Assembly (NCBI RefSeq): GCF_021290985.1 | Contig: NZ_JAJOYU010000002.1 | Span: forward strand, 62,001-126,000 | DNA: 64,000 nucleotides | From: Rheinheimera soli | GTDB taxonomy: Bacteria > Pseudomonadota > Gammaproteobacteria > Enterobacterales > Alteromonadaceae | Direction: 5' to 3' | Shown here: positions 19,690 through 27,507 of the stretch, in pieces | Layout: every line of letters starts with the position of its first letter | Position numbering within the stretch: the stretch's first letter is position 1 | Notes under the pieces: model-generated | Databases searched by the model: none | Told to the model about the DNA's origin: nothing | Seen by the model: only the letters and a program-made list of their open reading frames with translations | Position numbers and translations under genes: made by a program

Positions 19690-19986
19690 GTGCGACTGAC
19701 TCCATATGAAATTGAAAGTATCAAAACTTGTGTAAAAAAAGTTCTAGGGCCTGATGCTAAAGTCAGCCTGTTTGGCTCCCGAACTGACGATACAAAATCA
19801 GGAGGTGATATCGACCTTTTGGTACAAAGTCCAGTAGCTATTGATAATCCGGCCATGACAGCAGCACGAATTGAAGCGGAGATCATTATGACTCTGGGCG
19901 ACCAAAAAATAGATGTCCTGCTGAAAGCTCCAAATCTTGCCATCCAACCTATTCATCAAATTGCCGAACAGGGAATTTTGTTATGA
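19690..19986 (+). CDS. mntA: MntA-type antitoxin, minimal nucleotidyltransferase
   Basis: 98 residues with a GTG start. The nucleotidyltransferase signature is complete: LFGSRTDDTKSGGDIDLL (G29-S30, D40 and D42), with a third acidic residue at D75 (KIDVLL). In characterised type VII toxin-antitoxin pairs this enzyme adds AMP to a Tyr of the HEPN toxin and so silences it. It overlaps the HepT gene by 4 bp (ATGA). Here the antitoxin comes first; several described pairs have the toxin first. Confidence 0.88.
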   Translation: MRLTPYEIESIKTCVKKVLGPDAKVSLFGSRTDDTKSGGDIDLLVQSPVAIDNPAMTAARIEAEIIMTLGDQKIDVLLKAPNLAIQPIHQIAEQGILL

Positions 19987-20468
19987 CGCTAAATCAGGAT
20001 GAACAACTGCGGTTGGCTTTTTTAATTCGTGTGATTAAAAAAGAACAACATCACTTATTGCAGACAGATGCCCGACTGTTTACAACCCCATTAACAGCAA
20101 AACAATTAGCCAGCTTAGAACAAAATATTAGCCTTGCTGAACAACTGGATGCTTTTGCCAGCCGTTTTGGCCGCTTGCAGGACAATGTAGGTGACAAGTT
20201 ATTGCCTGCGGTATTACTGGCCTTGGGTGAAAAAAAAGGACCTGTGCTCGACAACTTGCATAAGGCAGAGCAATTTGGTTGGCTCAGTTCTTCCAGTGAT
20301 TGGATCGCAGCCCGACAACTCCGAAATAAAATGGTGCATGAGTATATTGAAGACCCGGAACTTCTCGCCGCTTCATTTAATACAGCGCATCAATTTATTG
20401 ATTTGTTACAACACTTTGCAAAGCAGCTAATAGAGGCTGTTGAGTCCAGAGGTTTAACGGATCAGTAA
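19983..20468 (+). CDS. hepT: HepT-type HEPN ribonuclease toxin
   Basis: 161 residues, mostly helical. It carries the HEPN catalytic motif RNKMVHEY, R114-x4-H119-x-Y121, which matches the RX4HXY pattern of HepT, where Tyr is the AMPylation site. That motif plus the overlapping MntA gene makes a type VII toxin-antitoxin pair. The N-terminal half (about 30-100) is longer than in minimal HEPN proteins. Whether it cleaves tRNA or mRNA is not visible. Confidence 0.85.
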   Translation: MTLNQDEQLRLAFLIRVIKKEQHHLLQTDARLFTTPLTAKQLASLEQNISLAEQLDAFASRFGRLQDNVGDKLLPAVLLALGEKKGPVLDNLHKAEQFGWLSSSSDWIAARQLRNKMVHEYIEDPELLAASFNTAHQFIDLLQHFAKQLIEAVESRGLTDQ

Positions 20469-20472
20469 ATGA

Positions 20473-20506
20473 CAAAAATCTGCATGCTGAAATTTCCGCA
20501 TGCAGA
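20473..20506. terminator. Terminator between hepT and pilU (convergent)
   Basis: TCTGCATGC (20479-20487) and GCATGCAGA (20498-20506) pair over 9 bp with a 10-base loop. The minus strand continues TTTTTG, so it mainly serves pilU; it may also stop hepT transcripts. Confidence 0.75.
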
Positions 20507-20525
20507 CACAAAGAACCAGCATCAT

Positions 20526-21644
20526 TTAATCGTTATCCGTTAAACCCGCCACTGTCACACCAGACAATAAACCAGAGCCTGTAGTGCCTTCTTTTAGCTT
20601 CATCATCAAACGTAAATCGTTGGGAGAATCAGCATAATGCAGCGCGTCAGCGTGGCTGATTTGGCCTGCTTTGTATAAATCGTACAACGCCTGATCAAAG
20701 GTTTGCATACCCAGCTCACGGGATTTGCTCATTACCGCTTTAATTTCGCCTATTTCGCCGCGTTTAATTAAATCAGCAATCAAAGGCGAATTCAGCAGCA
20801 CTTCAATAGCGGCCACCCGCTTTTTACCATCCACGGTAGGTACCAGTTGCTGGGCTACTATGGCACGCAAATTCAGTGATAAATCAAAGAGTAGCTTGCC
20901 GTGTTTTTCTTTAGGCACCAAATGCATAATACGGTCTATGGCCTGGTTGGCGTTGTTGGCGTGCAAAGTCGCAATACATAAGTGACCGGTTTCTGCAAAA
21001 GACAACGCGTATTCCATGGTGTCCTGACTACGAATTTCACCAATCAATATCACATCAGGCGCCTGACGTAACGAGCTTTTCAGCGCCGCTTCAAACGACT
21101 CGGTATCAATCCCCACTTCGCGTTGAGTCACCAGGCTTTTTTGGTGATCGTGCACAAATTCAATCGGATCCTCGATGGTTAAAATATGACCACGGGCATT
21201 TTGATTGCGATAGCCCAGTAATGCCGCCAGCGAGGTAGATTTACCAGCGCCTGTGCCACCAACAAAAAGCACCAGCCCCCTTTTGGACATAATGATGTCT
21301 TTAAGCACGGCGGGCAGACCTAAATCGTCAGCTTTTGGAATAGTGGTGACGATACGACGGACCACCATACCAGCCTGATCGCGCTGCCAGAAGGCAGAGA
21401 CCCGAAAGCGCCCTGCCTCATTGGCAATAGCGAAGTTACATTCTTTGTCCTGCTGAAACTGCGCTTGTTGTTTTGCCGTCATGGCGGATAACACCAACGC
21501 CAGCGATTGCTCAGGGTTAAGCACTTGTTCTGCTATAGGCTGCATTTCACCGTTAATTTTCGCCGAAGCTGCTAAGCCCGCGGTAATAAATAAATCTGAA
21601 GCACCAGCAGCCACCATTTTGTGTAAATAGTCGATTAAGCCCAT
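20526..21644 (-). CDS. pilU: Type IV pilus retraction ATPase PilU
   Basis: 372 residues. Secretion ATPase with Walker A GGTGAGKST, Asp box ILTIEDPIEFVH, Walker B DVILIGEIRSQDTMEYAL and His box TGHLCIATLHANNANQAIDR. PilU-type features are the LRAIVAQQLVP stretch and the C-terminal extension after the PilT core. It works with PilT at the inner-membrane base to depolymerise pili. 5 bp downstream of pilT on the same strand. Confidence 0.95.
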   Translation of the reverse strand: MGLIDYLHKMVAAGASDLFITAGLAASAKINGEMQPIAEQVLNPEQSLALVLSAMTAKQQAQFQQDKECNFAIANEAGRFRVSAFWQRDQAGMVVRRIVTTIPKADDLGLPAVLKDIIMSKRGLVLFVGGTGAGKSTSLAALLGYRNQNARGHILTIEDPIEFVHDHQKSLVTQREVGIDTESFEAALKSSLRQAPDVILIGEIRSQDTMEYALSFAETGHLCIATLHANNANQAIDRIMHLVPKEKHGKLLFDLSLNLRAIVAQQLVPTVDGKKRVAAIEVLLNSPLIADLIKRGEIGEIKAVMSKSRELGMQTFDQALYDLYKAGQISHADALHYADSPNDLRLMMKLKEGTTGSGLLSGVTVAGLTDND

Positions 21645-21649
21645 TGCTG

Positions 21650-22714
21650 TTACCCCATCCGGCCCATAGAGCCCATGCTGTTAAAGGAGTTTTTATCCTG
21701 AGCTTTGGCCAACGCATCTTTTTGATTGATCACACCACGGCTGACCAGATTAATCAGGCATTGATCCATGGTCTGCATACCATGAGCTGCACCTGTTTGG
21801 ATCACTGAGTACATCTGAGCAATTTTATCTTCACGAATCAGGTTACGAATAGCCGGAACCCCCAGCATAATTTCGTGGGCAGCCACCCTGCCGCCGCCAT
21901 TTTTCTTCAGCAGAGTTTGTGAAATAACAGCTCTGAGCGATTCAGACAACATAGAACGCACCATGGCTTTCTCTTCACCAGGGAATACGTCAATAATCCT
22001 GTCTATGGTTTTTGGCGCTGAGGTGGTGTGCAAAGTGCCAAACACCAAATGGCCAGTTTCAGCTGCGGTCATCGCCAGACGAATGGTTTCTAAATCTCGC
22101 AGCTCACCCACCAGTATTACATCAGGATCTTCACGCAAGGCCGAACGCAAGGCATTGCTGAAACTATGAGTATCACGGTGTACTTCACGCTGGTTAATTA
22201 AACTCAGTTTATTCTGGTGCACAAATTCAATAGGGTCTTCTATCGTCAGAATATGATGGTTTTTGGTGCTGTTGATGTAGTCAATCATCGCCGCCAACGT
22301 AGTCGACTTACCCGAACCTGTAGGACCAGTCACCAGCACCAGCCCACGTGGGTTGTCGGAAATACTGCGAAACACATCGGGGGCATTTAAATCTTCCAGA
22401 CTTAACACATCACTTGGGATGGTACGAAACACAGCAGCAGCGCCGCGGTTTTGTACAAAAGCATTGACACGAAAACGCGCTAAACCCGGCACTTCAAAAG
22501 AAAAGTCGGATTCGAGCTTTTCTTCGTATTCTTTACGCTGACGGTCATTCATAATGTCGTACACCAAAGAGTGCACCGCTTTGTGGTCTAAAGCCGGAAT
22601 ATTTAAACGTCGCACATCACCATCGACCCGAATGAGGGGTGGTACACCGGCTGATAAATGTAGATCCGAGGCTTTATGTTGCACACTAAAGGCGAGTAAT
22701 TCGGTAATATCCAT
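21650..22714 (-). CDS. pilT: Type IV pilus retraction ATPase PilT
   Basis: 354 residues from the ATG giving MDITELLAFSVQHKASDLHL, the conserved PilT start (an ATG 4 codons earlier is in frame). Walker A GPTGSGKST, Asp box ILTIEDPIEFVHQN, Walker B DPDVILVGELRDLETIRLA, His box TGHLVFGTLHTTSA, and AIRNLIREDKIAQM in the C-terminal domain. Hexameric motor that retracts type IV pili for twitching and DNA uptake. First gene of pilT-pilU and divergent from yggS, a conserved layout. Confidence 0.97.
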   Translation of the reverse strand: MDITELLAFSVQHKASDLHLSAGVPPLIRVDGDVRRLNIPALDHKAVHSLVYDIMNDRQRKEYEEKLESDFSFEVPGLARFRVNAFVQNRGAAAVFRTIPSDVLSLEDLNAPDVFRSISDNPRGLVLVTGPTGSGKSTTLAAMIDYINSTKNHHILTIEDPIEFVHQNKLSLINQREVHRDTHSFSNALRSALREDPDVILVGELRDLETIRLAMTAAETGHLVFGTLHTTSAPKTIDRIIDVFPGEEKAMVRSMLSESLRAVISQTLLKKNGGGRVAAHEIMLGVPAIRNLIREDKIAQMYSVIQTGAAHGMQTMDQCLINLVSRGVINQKDALAKAQDKNSFNSMGSMGRMG

Positions 22715-22756
22715 GGTGAAAAGCACTCCAAAGCAAAGGCCAGAAACAGAGTTGAT

Positions 22757-23446
22757 ATGACAAACAACATAGCAGAAGCGTTGAAATCAGCCTACAACGC
22801 CATCACAGAATTTCAGATAAAACAGCAATTAACGCCACAAAGCCGTCTGATTGCTGTCAGTAAAACCAAACCAGCCTCCTCTGTCGCTACTGCTTATCAG
22901 GCAGGTCAACGCGCTTTTGGTGAAAATTATGTGCAGGAACTGGTCAGTAAAGCGACAGAACTAAGTCACCTTAAAGGCATTGAATGGCATTTTATTGGCC
23001 CTATTCAATCGAATAAAACCAAAGACATAGCGCTTTATGCCGACTGGGTGCACAGCATAGACAGATTAAAAATTGCGGAACGTTTATCAGCACAGCGGCC
23101 TTTGGACAAAACACCACTTCAGGTGCTGTTGCAGGTGAATATCAGTGGCGAAGAGTCTAAATCAGGCGTTGAACCTGCCGACTTATTAAATTTAGCCACT
23201 GTGGTCGCTAAATTACCGCAGCTTACCCTTAAAGGTTTAATGGCCATTCCAGAGCCGGGTAAAGGCGCTGAAGCTTTTGAGCAGATGCAAAAGCTGTCAC
23301 TGCAATTGCAACAGCAACATCCTGATGCAAAAGAACTTTCAATGGGCATGTCAGACGACTGGCAAGACGCTCTGCGCTTTGGTTCTACTATGATAAGATT
23401 AGGCACGGCCATTTTCGGAGCCAGGGAAACAAATTCGCATGATTGA
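22757..23446 (+). CDS. yggS: PLP homeostasis protein YggS
   Basis: 229 residues. PLP-binding TIM-barrel protein without known enzymatic activity; it controls pyridoxal-phosphate balance. Signatures are LIAVSKTKPASSVATAYQAG (PLP Lys in VSKTKP), FGENYVQEL, WHFIGPIQSNK, the NISGEESKSG loop and the C-terminal ELSMGMSDDWQDALRFGSTM (split). The last codons, ETNSHD and stop, lie inside a direct repeat that is copied 100 bp downstream. Confidence 0.95.
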   Translation: MTNNIAEALKSAYNAITEFQIKQQLTPQSRLIAVSKTKPASSVATAYQAGQRAFGENYVQELVSKATELSHLKGIEWHFIGPIQSNKTKDIALYADWVHSIDRLKIAERLSAQRPLDKTPLQVLLQVNISGEESKSGVEPADLLNLATVVAKLPQLTLKGLMAIPEPGKGAEAFEQMQKLSLQLQQQHPDAKELSMGMSDDWQDALRFGSTMIRLGTAIFGARETNSHD

Positions 23447-23593
23447 CAATACAGTGGCATTTATCGGTGCCGGCAATATGGCACAGTGCATTAATACGAT
23501 GGGCATGATCATGTCCGCAGCCATGGAAACAAATTCGCATGATTGACAACACAGTGGCATTTATCGGTGCCGGCAATATGGCACAGTGCATTA
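23424..23593 (+). repeat. Direct repeat (70 bp, 100-bp period) across the yggS-proC junction
   Basis: 23424-23493 and 23524-23593 are nearly identical (mismatch T/C at 23450/23550; the first position also differs). Weaker similarity extends about 10 bp upstream. Each copy contains the last codons of yggS and the first codons of proC, with the overlapping ATGATTGA. Thirty bases of different sequence separate the copies. Confidence 0.93.
23439..23546 (+). CDS. Chimeric 35-codon ORF made by the yggS/proC duplication
   Basis: Starts at the ATG that overlaps the yggS stop and reads MIDNTVAFIGAGNMAQCI, the true ProC N-terminus. It then runs through novel sequence (NTMGMIMSAAM) and ends ETNSHD, the true YggS C-terminus, with its stop overlapping the real proC ATG. 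So yggS-miniORF-proC are joined by two ATGATTGA overlaps, and ribosomes could pass from one to the next. Probably a by-product of duplication rather than a functional peptide, but it may preserve coupling. Confidence 0.45.
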   Translation: MIDNTVAFIGAGNMAQCINTMGMIMSAAMETNSHD

Positions 23594-24354
23594 TTGGCGG
23601 TATGATTAAGCAGGGTTATCCGGCTGAAAATATTATTGCAGCCAACCGTAATGCAGAAAAATTAAAGGTTTTAAAAAGCCAGTACAAGATTGCAACCACC
23701 ACAGACAATATCGAAGCGGTCACCAAAGCCGATGTCATAGTACTGGCGGTGAAACCACAGATGATGGCTGAAGTCTGTCAGCAATTGATAGAGCAGGCCC
23801 CTGAATGTCAGGAAAAACTGTTTATCTCCGTTGCCGCAGGTATTTCTGTCGAGCGTTTTGAGCAAATGTTAGGCCAGGTCCGTATTATTCGCGCTATGCC
23901 AAATACTCCGGCTTTAGTGGGTTTAGGCGTCACAGGTTTATTCCCAAGCCGCTGCTCTGTCTACGAGCAGTCTTTTACCGAAAAGCTGTTTGCAGGCACA
24001 GGCAAAACCGTCTGGCTGGAAAAAGAGCAGGACATTAACGCTATTATTGCGGTTACAGGCAGTGCACCGGCTTATTTTTTCTACTTTATGCAAGCCATGC
24101 AGCAAGTGGCACAGGAACTGGGTTTTGATGAAAACCAAGCCAAAGCAATGGTGGCGCAAACGGCTTTAGGTGCAGCCACTATGGCCAGTCAGTCTGAATT
24201 ATCTTTTGAAGCGCTACGTGCTCAGGTGACGTCCAAAGGAGGCACCACACACGAAGCTATTGAAACTTTTAAACAACATAATCTTGAAAGCATGGTCAAA
24301 GACGCCATGTATGCAGCAATACGCCGTGCTGAAGAAATGGCAAAAACTCTTTAA
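23539..24354 (+). CDS. proC: Pyrroline-5-carboxylate reductase
   Basis: 271 residues. Last step of proline synthesis, NAD(P)H-dependent. The Rossmann start VAFIGAGNMAQCIIGGMIKQG is intact; later signatures are ADVIVLAVKPQMM, RAMPNTPALVGLGVTG, AVTGSAPAYFFYFMQAM and TSKGGTTHEAIETF. The start sits in the second copy of the duplicated junction. Followed after 9 bp by yggT. Confidence 0.96.
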   Translation: MIDNTVAFIGAGNMAQCIIGGMIKQGYPAENIIAANRNAEKLKVLKSQYKIATTTDNIEAVTKADVIVLAVKPQMMAEVCQQLIEQAPECQEKLFISVAAGISVERFEQMLGQVRIIRAMPNTPALVGLGVTGLFPSRCSVYEQSFTEKLFAGTGKTVWLEKEQDINAIIAVTGSAPAYFFYFMQAMQQVAQELGFDENQAKAMVAQTALGAATMASQSELSFEALRAQVTSKGGTTHEAIETFKQHNLESMVKDAMYAAIRRAEEMAKTL

Positions 24355-24363
24355 GGACTCATA

Positions 24364-24906
24364 ATGACCGAAGCATTCTTTTTTCTGTTAAGCAGCCTGA
24401 TCAAACTTTATTTGATGGTGGTGCTGCTGCGTATCTGGCTGCAAAGCGCCAAAGCCGATTTTTACAATCCATTCAGCCAGTTTGTCGTCAAAGCCACCAA
24501 TCCGGCTATTATTCCGCTGCGCCGTTTTCTGCCAAGCATGGGCCCGGTCGACACGGCCAGTTGGATCTTTGCTTTTGCCATTTGTGTGCTGCATGTGGTG
24601 ATAGTACAACTGCTGCAATTAGGTCAGGTGCTTTACATGTATCTGCCATTAAGTGCCTTGGTATTGCTGATCACCGAAGCACTGCAACTGGCATTCTGGA
24701 TATTAGTGATCCGCGCTTTACTGAGCTGGTTCAGTCAAGGCCGTAACCCGGTTGAGCTGGTGATGCATCAGTTAACCGAACCTTTATTACGTCCGGTACG
24801 CAGAGTCATTCCTGTAATGGGTGGTCTGGATTTATCTTTACTGGTGGTGCTGTTAGGCATCCAGTTTATCCAGATTTTATTGACCAATATGTTACGCGGT
24901 TTCTAA
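24364..24906 (+). CDS. yggT: YggT family membrane protein
   Basis: 180 residues with four hydrophobic helices arranged as two YGGT repeats (about 1-85 and 95-180). Each repeat has the pattern LRIWLQSAKADFYNPFSQFV / IRALLSWFSQGRNPVELVMHQL followed by a Pro-rich PAIIPLRRFLP / PLLRPVRRVIP segment. Role not firmly established; linked to membrane or osmotic functions. Always found in this position after proC. Confidence 0.92.
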   Translation: MTEAFFFLLSSLIKLYLMVVLLRIWLQSAKADFYNPFSQFVVKATNPAIIPLRRFLPSMGPVDTASWIFAFAICVLHVVIVQLLQLGQVLYMYLPLSALVLLITEALQLAFWILVIRALLSWFSQGRNPVELVMHQLTEPLLRPVRRVIPVMGGLDLSLLVVLLGIQFIQILLTNMLRGF

Positions 24907-25197
24907 TTGTTAACCCGGCTGGCCAATGGCGATATCCTGCTGCAATTGCATGTGCAGCCTGGTGCCAGCCGTGATCAGTTTTTAGGTTTGCATGGCGATG
25001 CCATCAAAGTGGCGATTAAAGCCCCACCTGTCGATGGCAAAGCCAATGCTCATTTGCAACAGTTTCTGGCACAAAGCTTTGACGTGGCTAAACGTCAGGT
25101 GCTGCTGGAAAAAGGCGAACTAAGCCGACAGAAAAAATGGCGCATTGTCGCGCCCTGCTCTGTTCCCGACGCCTTACAACCTTATCTGGAGTCCTGA
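24907..25197 (+). CDS. yggU: DUF167/YggU family protein
   Basis: 96 residues. A TTG start directly follows the yggT stop; no ATG is available in this frame near the N-terminus. Family signature VQPGASRDQFLGLHGD, IKAPPVDGKANAHLQQFLAQ and LEKGELSRQKKWRI. Small alpha/beta protein of unknown role. Its stop overlaps the next start (TGATG). Confidence 0.88.
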   Translation: MLTRLANGDILLQLHVQPGASRDQFLGLHGDAIKVAIKAPPVDGKANAHLQQFLAQSFDVAKRQVLLEKGELSRQKKWRIVAPCSVPDALQPYLES

Positions 25198-25622
25198 TGA
25201 AAAACTATTTGCTGACAGCAAGCCTGATTCTGGCCTTTTTTATGAATCCACTTCAGGCTGAACAAAAGAAAGTACTGGGGCCATGGGATGTGCATTACAT
25301 CGCTTTTGACAGCACTATTATTGATGCCAAAATAGCGCAAAGTTATCAGCTGCAGCGCAGTAAATATCAGGCCGTACTGAATATTTCAGTACTGAACAGT
25401 GCAGACCAAAAAGCACAACAAGTACGCATTTCCGGCACTGCCACAGATCTAACGCAAAAGCAGATCGAACTCAGCTTTCGTGAAGTAAAAGAAGGCGATG
25501 CCATTTATTATTTGGCCCAAGTACCTGTGCACGACCAAAAACATCTGAAGTTTAAACTGGATATCTGGCAAGGCACAGAAAACCAGAAGTTAGAGTTTTC
25601 ACAGATGTTTTATACCGAATAA
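25197..25622 (+). CDS. DUF4426 family periplasmic protein
   Basis: 141 residues from the ATG at 25197 (signal peptide MKNYLLTASLILAFFMNPLQA). The mature part GPWDVHYIAFDSTIIDAKIAQSYQLQRSKYQ matches DUF4426, found between yggU and rdgB in many gammaproteobacteria. Predicted all-beta; function unknown. A clean terminator follows it. Confidence 0.85.
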   Translation: MKNYLLTASLILAFFMNPLQAEQKKVLGPWDVHYIAFDSTIIDAKIAQSYQLQRSKYQAVLNISVLNSADQKAQQVRISGTATDLTQKQIELSFREVKEGDAIYYLAQVPVHDQKHLKFKLDIWQGTENQKLEFSQMFYTE

Positions 25623-25636
25623 TCCCCTGTTTATCT

Positions 25637-25661
25637 GGCTCAGTATCCACTGAGCCTTTTT
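25637..25661 (+). terminator. Intrinsic terminator after the DUF4426 gene
   Basis: GGCTCAGT ATCC ACTGAGCC followed by TTTTTG, 14 bp past the stop. Confidence 0.9.
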
Positions 25662-25679
25662 GTTTCAAAGGTTTCCCTA

Positions 25680-26312
25680 ATGAATAAACTTGTTTTAGCC
25701 ACTGGTAATAAAAGCAAATTAGCTGAGTTATCTGCCCTGCTTGCACCTTTTGACTGGCAGGTCGTGCCGCAGTCCGATTTTCAGGTGCCTGACGCTATTG
25801 AAGATGGCTTAAGTTTTATCGAAAACGCGCTGATTAAAGCCCGTCATGCCAGCCGTTTAACTGGCCTGCCCGCTATTGCCGACGACTCAGGTTTAGCAGT
25901 AGATGCTTTAGGTGGCGCGCCCGGTATTTATTCAGCCCGTTATGCCGGTGAGCATGGCAATGATTTAAAAAACCTGCAAAAGCTACTGGTCGATTTACAG
26001 GCTGTGCCGCAAGGCGAACGCGCTGCCCAGTTTCACTGTGTATTGGCTTTTGTTCGTCATGCCGACGACCCGGTTCCTGTGATAGCCCATGGCATCTGGC
26101 ATGGCCAAATTGCCTTTGAAGCTTCAGGTTCAGGGGGTTTTGGTTACGACCCGATATTTATTCCTGATGACTGCAAGCCTGATGATGCCCAAAGCGCAGC
26201 GTCAACACAGTGTACGGCTGCAGAATTAACAGCAGAGCAGAAAAAGCAGTTAAGCCATAGAGGCAAAGCTCTGCGCTTATTGGTGTCTTTATTAAAAGGC
26301 GAACACGCCTGA
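25680..26312 (+). CDS. rdgB: XTP/dITP diphosphatase RdgB
   Basis: 210 residues. Hydrolyses non-canonical purine triphosphates (XTP, dITP) to monophosphates, keeping them out of DNA. Signatures are [45 protein letters not shown] (split), [23 protein letters not shown] and the C-terminal LSHRGKAL. The region [19 protein letters not shown] is slightly longer than in E. coli. Overlaps hemW by 1 bp. Confidence 0.95.
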   Translation: MNKLVLATGNKSKLAELSALLAPFDWQVVPQSDFQVPDAIEDGLSFIENALIKARHASRLTGLPAIADDSGLAVDALGGAPGIYSARYAGEHGNDLKNLQKLLVDLQAVPQGERAAQFHCVLAFVRHADDPVPVIAHGIWHGQIAFEASGSGGFGYDPIFIPDDCKPDDAQSAASTQCTAAELTAEQKKQLSHRGKALRLLVSLLKGEHA

Positions 26313-27472
26313 TGAGCCTGGCATCAACCACACAGCTGCAACTGCCGCCGCTGGCGCTTTATATCCACATTCCCTGGTGTATTCAAAAATGCCCTTACTG
26401 CGACTTTAACTCACATGCGGTAAAACAAGGTATTCCAGAGCAAGAATATATCAGTCATTTATTGGCCGATTTACACCAGGATTTAAGCTATGTGCAAGGC
26501 CGTAAAATCAGCTCGATATTTATTGGCGGCGGTACACCCAGCACTTTTAGTGGCGAAGGCATTCAGGCCATTTTAGATGGGGTACGCAAAGAGCTGCAGT
26601 TAACAGACGACTGCGAAATCACTATGGAAGCCAACCCAGGGACAGTGGAAGCAGCCCGTTTTGCTGCTTATGTGGCCGCTGGCGTGACTCGTTTTTCTAT
26701 TGGCGTGCAAAGTTTTCAGACAGAACAACTGAAAGCCTTAGGCCGTATTCATGATTGCGATGAAGCTATTCATGCAGCACAACTTGCCGCTACCTTGCCA
26801 CTGCAAAGTTTTAATCTGGATTTAATGCATGGGTTGCCCAATCAGGATGTTGCCGGTGCTTTGGCTGATCTACAACAAGCTATAGATTTAAAGCCACCGC
26901 ATTTATCCTGGTATCAACTGACCATTGAACCTAATACCGCCTTTGCGTCGCGCCCTCCTGTATTGCCGGAAGACGAAGCCTTGTGGGATATTCAGGAGCA
27001 AGGCCATCAGTTGTTGCAGCAGCATGGCTACACTCAATACGAAATTTCAGCCTATAGCCAAAGCGGCTTGCAGTGCCGGCATAATCTGAACTACTGGCGT
27101 TATGGCGACTACTTAGGTATTGGCTGTGGCGCTCATGGCAAAATCACAGTGCCAGACACAGGCAAAATTATCCGGCCTGTGAAAATTAAACACCCCAAAG
27201 GTTATATGGATATCAGCAAAGGCTATCTGGATGAAAGCACTGAAGTAGCGCCTGAAGACAGAGCTTTTGAGTTTTTTATGAACCGCTTTCGTTTACTCGA
27301 AGCTTGTCCTAAACAGGATTTCAGCGCTTATACCGGCTTGCCCGTCACATCTGTGGAAGATGCACTTGCCAAAGCAGAGCAACTGGGGTTAATTAACAGC
27401 ACAGAATTACACTGGCAAATCAGTCCAAAAGGCGCACGTTACCTGAATGATTTGCTGGGGCTATTTATTTGA
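26312..27472 (+). CDS. hemW: Radical SAM heme chaperone HemW
   Basis: 386 residues. Radical SAM start LYIHIPWCIQKCPYCDFNSH holds the CX3CX2C cluster motif. It also has IFIGGGTPSTF, MEANPGT, FSIGVQSFQ and LMHGLPNQ. Family members bind and deliver heme; older annotation calls it an oxygen-independent coproporphyrinogen oxidase, but HemW has the CX3CX2C ending in DFNSH. Overlaps rdgB. Confidence 0.94.
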   Translation: MSLASTTQLQLPPLALYIHIPWCIQKCPYCDFNSHAVKQGIPEQEYISHLLADLHQDLSYVQGRKISSIFIGGGTPSTFSGEGIQAILDGVRKELQLTDDCEITMEANPGTVEAARFAAYVAAGVTRFSIGVQSFQTEQLKALGRIHDCDEAIHAAQLAATLPLQSFNLDLMHGLPNQDVAGALADLQQAIDLKPPHLSWYQLTIEPNTAFASRPPVLPEDEALWDIQEQGHQLLQQHGYTQYEISAYSQSGLQCRHNLNYWRYGDYLGIGCGAHGKITVPDTGKIIRPVKIKHPKGYMDISKGYLDESTEVAPEDRAFEFFMNRFRLLEACPKQDFSAYTGLPVTSVEDALAKAEQLGLINSTELHWQISPKGARYLNDLLGLFI

Positions 27473-27507
27473 TCCAATTAACTACAAAAAATAATGAAGG
27501 TCCAATT

